From positions 1 to 64,000 of the forward strand of contig NZ_JALIGC010000037.1 of assembly GCF_024764775.1 (NCBI RefSeq): a stretch of 64,000 nt of DNA. Reading direction: 5' to 3'. Below the pieces are notes generated by a model that worked only from the letters and a program-made list of their open reading frames with translations, ran no database searches and was not told the origin of the DNA. Positions 61,653 through 64,000 of this stretch are shown piece after piece. The position numbers and the translations under genes were made by a program. The DNA is from Scandinavium manionii (lineage in GTDB: Bacteria; Pseudomonadota; Gammaproteobacteria; Enterobacterales; Enterobacteriaceae). The stretch's first letter is position 1, and the number at the start of each line of letters is the position of its first letter.

Positions 61653-63368
61653 ATGAACATTCAACAAATTGTGAGCTTTATAGGATTTACCCTCCTGGTT
61701 GCCGTCATCACCTGGTGGAAAGTTCGAAAACAGGATACCGGTTCAGAACAAGGATATTTCCTCGCAGGACGTTCGTTAAAAGCGCCGATAATTGCTGCCT
61801 CGTTAATGCTGACCAACCTCTCTACCGAACAGCTTGTGGGGCTTTCCGGCCAGGCCTATCGCAGCGGCATGTCGGTGATGGGCTGGGAAGTCACCTCCGC
61901 GGTAACGCTTATCTTCCTCGCGCTGATTTTCCTGCCGCGCTACCTGCAACGCGGCATTGCCACCATCCCGGATTTTCTCGAAGAGCGGTACGACAAAACG
62001 ACCCGCATCATCATCGATTTCTGTTTTCTCATCGCCACCGGCGTGTGTTTCCTGCCGATCGTCCTCTACTCCGGCGCGCTGGCGCTCAATAGCCTGTTTC
62101 ACGTCGGCGATTCACTGGGTATTTCTCAGGGCGCGGCGATCTGGCTGCTGGTGATTTTGTTAGGCGTGGCGGGCATTCTCTACGCGGTTGTTGGCGGAAT
62201 GCGCGCAATGGCAATAGCCGATTCAATTAACGGCATCGGCCTGGTGATTGGCGGCCTGATGGTGCCAGTCTTTGGTCTGATCGTGATGGGCGGCGGCAGC
62301 TTTTTTCAAGGGCTGGAAAGGCTCACCACCGTACACGCCGAAAAGCTGAACTCCATCGGTGGCAGTCATGACCCGCTGCCGATTGGCGCGGCATTCACCG
62401 GGCTTATCCTTGTGAACACCTTCTACTGGTGCACCAATCAGGGCATGGTTCAGCGCACGCTGGCCTCGAAAAGCCTTGCTGAAGGGCAAAAAGGTGCGCT
62501 GCTGACCGCGGTGTTAAAAATGCTCGACCCGCTGATTCTGGTGCTGCCTGGGCTTATCGCGTTTCACCTGTTCCAGGATTTACCGAGCGCCGACATGGCC
62601 TATCCGGCGCTGGTCAGCAAAGTGCTGCCCGTGCCGCTGATCGGCTTTTTTGGTGCGGTGTTATTTGGCGCGGTGATCAGCACCTTTAATGGTTTTCTCA
62701 ACAGCGCCAGCACGTTGTTCAGCATGGGGATTTATCGCCGCATCATCAATGAAAACGCTCAGCCGGATCAGCTTGTGCGCGTAGGGCGACGCTTTGGTTT
62801 GCTCATCGCCGTTTTGTCATTGCTGGTTGCGCCGTGGATAGCCAACGCACCGCAAGGACTCTACAGCTGGATGAAGCAGCTCAACGGCATCTACAACGTG
62901 CCGCTGGTGACCATCATCATCATGGGCTTTTTCTTCCCGCGCATCCCGGCCCTTGCCGCCAAAGTGGCGATGTTCCTCGGTATATGCAGCTATATCACCA
63001 TCAACTACCTGGTGAAGTTCGATATCCATTTCCTCTACGTGCTGGCCTGCACCTTCTGCATCAACGTGGTGGTTATGCTGGTGATTGGTGCCCTTAAACC
63101 CCGCGCCACGCCGTTCAAATTTCACGATGCCTTTGCGGTGGATATGCAGCCGTGGAAAAACGCGAAGATTGCCTCAGTGGGCATTCTGTTCGCGATGATC
63201 GGGGTGTATTCCGGGCTGGCGCAGTTCGGTGGCTATCACGTGCAGTGGCTGACCATTCTGAGCTACGGCATCACCGCCGCGGTGGTGGTGTATCTCATTT
63301 TCTCTCGCTGGCAGGCGCGCCGCGTTGAGCCTGCCGTTTTCGCTTCAGACATTAAGGAGAAGCCATGA
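61653..63368 (+). CDS. yidK: sodium:solute symporter YidK
   Basis: A 571-aa SSS-family transporter with about 13-14 membrane segments, similar to E. coli YidK and to sugar symporters such as SglT. Family stretches include SEQGYFLAGRSLKAP, LMLTNLSTEQLVGLSG and FGAVLFGAVISTFNGFLNSAST, which holds Na+-site residues. The second of two adjacent ATGs (61653) gives the E. coli length and 7-nt spacing from AAGGG. The substrate is unknown, perhaps a sulfated sugar given the coupled sulfatase. Confidence 0.9.
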   Translation: MNIQQIVSFIGFTLLVAVITWWKVRKQDTGSEQGYFLAGRSLKAPIIAASLMLTNLSTEQLVGLSGQAYRSGMSVMGWEVTSAVTLIFLALIFLPRYLQRGIATIPDFLEERYDKTTRIIIDFCFLIATGVCFLPIVLYSGALALNSLFHVGDSLGISQGAAIWLLVILLGVAGILYAVVGGMRAMAIADSINGIGLVIGGLMVPVFGLIVMGGGSFFQGLERLTTVHAEKLNSIGGSHDPLPIGAAFTGLILVNTFYWCTNQGMVQRTLASKSLAEGQKGALLTAVLKMLDPLILVLPGLIAFHLFQDLPSADMAYPALVSKVLPVPLIGFFGAVLFGAVISTFNGFLNSASTLFSMGIYRRIINENAQPDQLVRVGRRFGLLIAVLSLLVAPWIANAPQGLYSWMKQLNGIYNVPLVTIIIMGFFFPRIPALAAKVAMFLGICSYITINYLVKFDIHFLYVLACTFCINVVVMLVIGALKPRATPFKFHDAFAVDMQPWKNAKIASVGILFAMIGVYSGLAQFGGYHVQWLTILSYGITAAVVVYLIFSRWQARRVEPAVFASDIKEKP

Positions 63369-64000
63369 GCCGCCCGAATTTCCTGTTCATCATGACCGAC
63401 ACACAGGCCACCAACATGGTCGGGTGTTACAGCGGTAAGCCGTTGAATACGCAACATATCGACAGCCTGGCCGCGGAAGGCATCCGCTTTAATTCCGCTT
63501 ATACCTGCTCCCCGGTCTGTACGCCCGCGCGCGCCGGGCTATTCACTGGAATTTATGCCAATCAGTCCGGGCCGTGGACCAACAACGTCGCGCCGGGGAA
63601 AAACATCTCCACCATGGGGCGCTATTTCCAGGATGCGGGCTATCACACCTGCTTCATCGGCAAATGGCATCTCGACGGGCACGACTATTTCGGCACCGGC
63701 GTGTGCCCGCCGGAATGGGACGCGGAGTACTGGTTCGACGGCGCGAACTATTTGTCAGAACTGACCGAAGAGCAGATCAGCCTGTGGCGCAATGGGCTGA
63801 ATAGCGTGGAAGATTTACAGACGCATCAGATAGATGAAACCTTCACCTGGGCGCATCGCATCAGCAACCGGGCGATTGATTTTCTGCATCAGCCAACACG
63901 CAGCGACGAGCCGTTCCTGATGGTGGTCTCCTACGACGAGCCGCATCATCCGTTCACCTGTCCGGTGGAGTATCTGGAGAAATATCAGGACTTTTACTAC
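63365..64000 (+). CDS. yidJ: type I sulfatase YidJ, partial (runs off window)
   Basis: The first 212 codons of a sulfatase (about 497 aa in E. coli). The N-terminal metal site NFLFIMTDTQ and the modification motif Cys52-Thr-Pro-Ala-Arg (CSPVCTPARAG) are intact, so Cys52 can become formylglycine. GKWHLDGH supplies a further active-site Lys and His. The start overlaps the yidK stop (ATGA). No signal peptide is seen. No sulfatase-maturating enzyme is encoded in the window. Confidence 0.92.
   Translation, partial: MSRPNFLFIMTDTQATNMVGCYSGKPLNTQHIDSLAAEGIRFNSAYTCSPVCTPARAGLFTGIYANQSGPWTNNVAPGKNISTMGRYFQDAGYHTCFIGKWHLDGHDYFGTGVCPPEWDAEYWFDGANYLSELTEEQISLWRNGLNSVEDLQTHQIDETFTWAHRISNRAIDFLHQPTRSDEPFLMVVSYDEPHHPFTCPVEYLEKYQDFYY

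Overview
The window is chromosomal DNA of a gammaproteobacterium of the family Enterobacteriaceae. Nearly every gene product reads as a close relative of an Escherichia coli K-12 protein, and gene order follows the K-12 origin region in the reverse direction. The genus cannot be fixed from the sequence alone. Missing tna, dgo and yidB genes, together with ERIC and REP repeats, fit an Enterobacter/Klebsiella/Salmonella-like relative better than E. coli. Comparisons with E. coli below are from memory of that genome, not from a search.

Layout. 1-0.55 kb: 5' end of a 16S rRNA gene on the minus strand with its leader and P1/P2 promoters (rrnC position). 0.5-2.6 kb: yieP-hsrA (regulator plus MFS exporter). 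2.6-8.6 kb: the ribose operon rbsDACBKR on the minus strand, with two RbsR operators. 8.7-13.8 kb: kup, and divergently ravA-viaA. 13.8-18.9 kb: asnA, asnC, mioC, the replication origin oriC (about 15.89-16.20 kb), mnmG and rsmG. 19.4-26.4 kb: the complete ATP synthase operon atpIBEFHAGDC. 26.4-30.4 kb: a gap with two perfect CRP palindromes, a 16-codon ORF and a terminator, then glmU-glmS. 30.4-35.3 kb: the Pho-box-controlled pstSCAB-phoU operon, carrying an ERIC element between pstB and phoU. 35.3-39.7 kb: yieH, adeP, chrR, yieE and a deletion scar joining mdtL and yidZ remnants. 39.7-43.6 kb: mnmE, yidC, yidD, rnpA, rpmH on the minus strand. 44.2-50.4 kb: dnaA-dnaN-recF-gyrB, with a structured 147-bp insertion between dnaN and recF. 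50.5-56.0 kb: yidA, yidR, yidQ, ibpA-ibpB with RNA thermometers, and yidE. 56.0-60.7 kb: two tandem GntR regulators divergent from an alpha-glucoside PTS operon (glvC, frameshifted; glvG, intact). 60.7-64.0 kb: the AraC-type regulator yidL, divergent from the SSS transporter yidK and the sulfatase yidJ, which runs off the window end.

Most of the window is core replication, translation and energy machinery. The variable parts are the glv/yidJKL sugar block, the mdtL/yidZ scar, and intergenic repeats inserted into otherwise conserved operons. The best candidate for something undescribed is the CRP-flanked mini-gene between atpC and glmU. I saw no CRISPR array, prophage, insertion sequence or tRNA gene.
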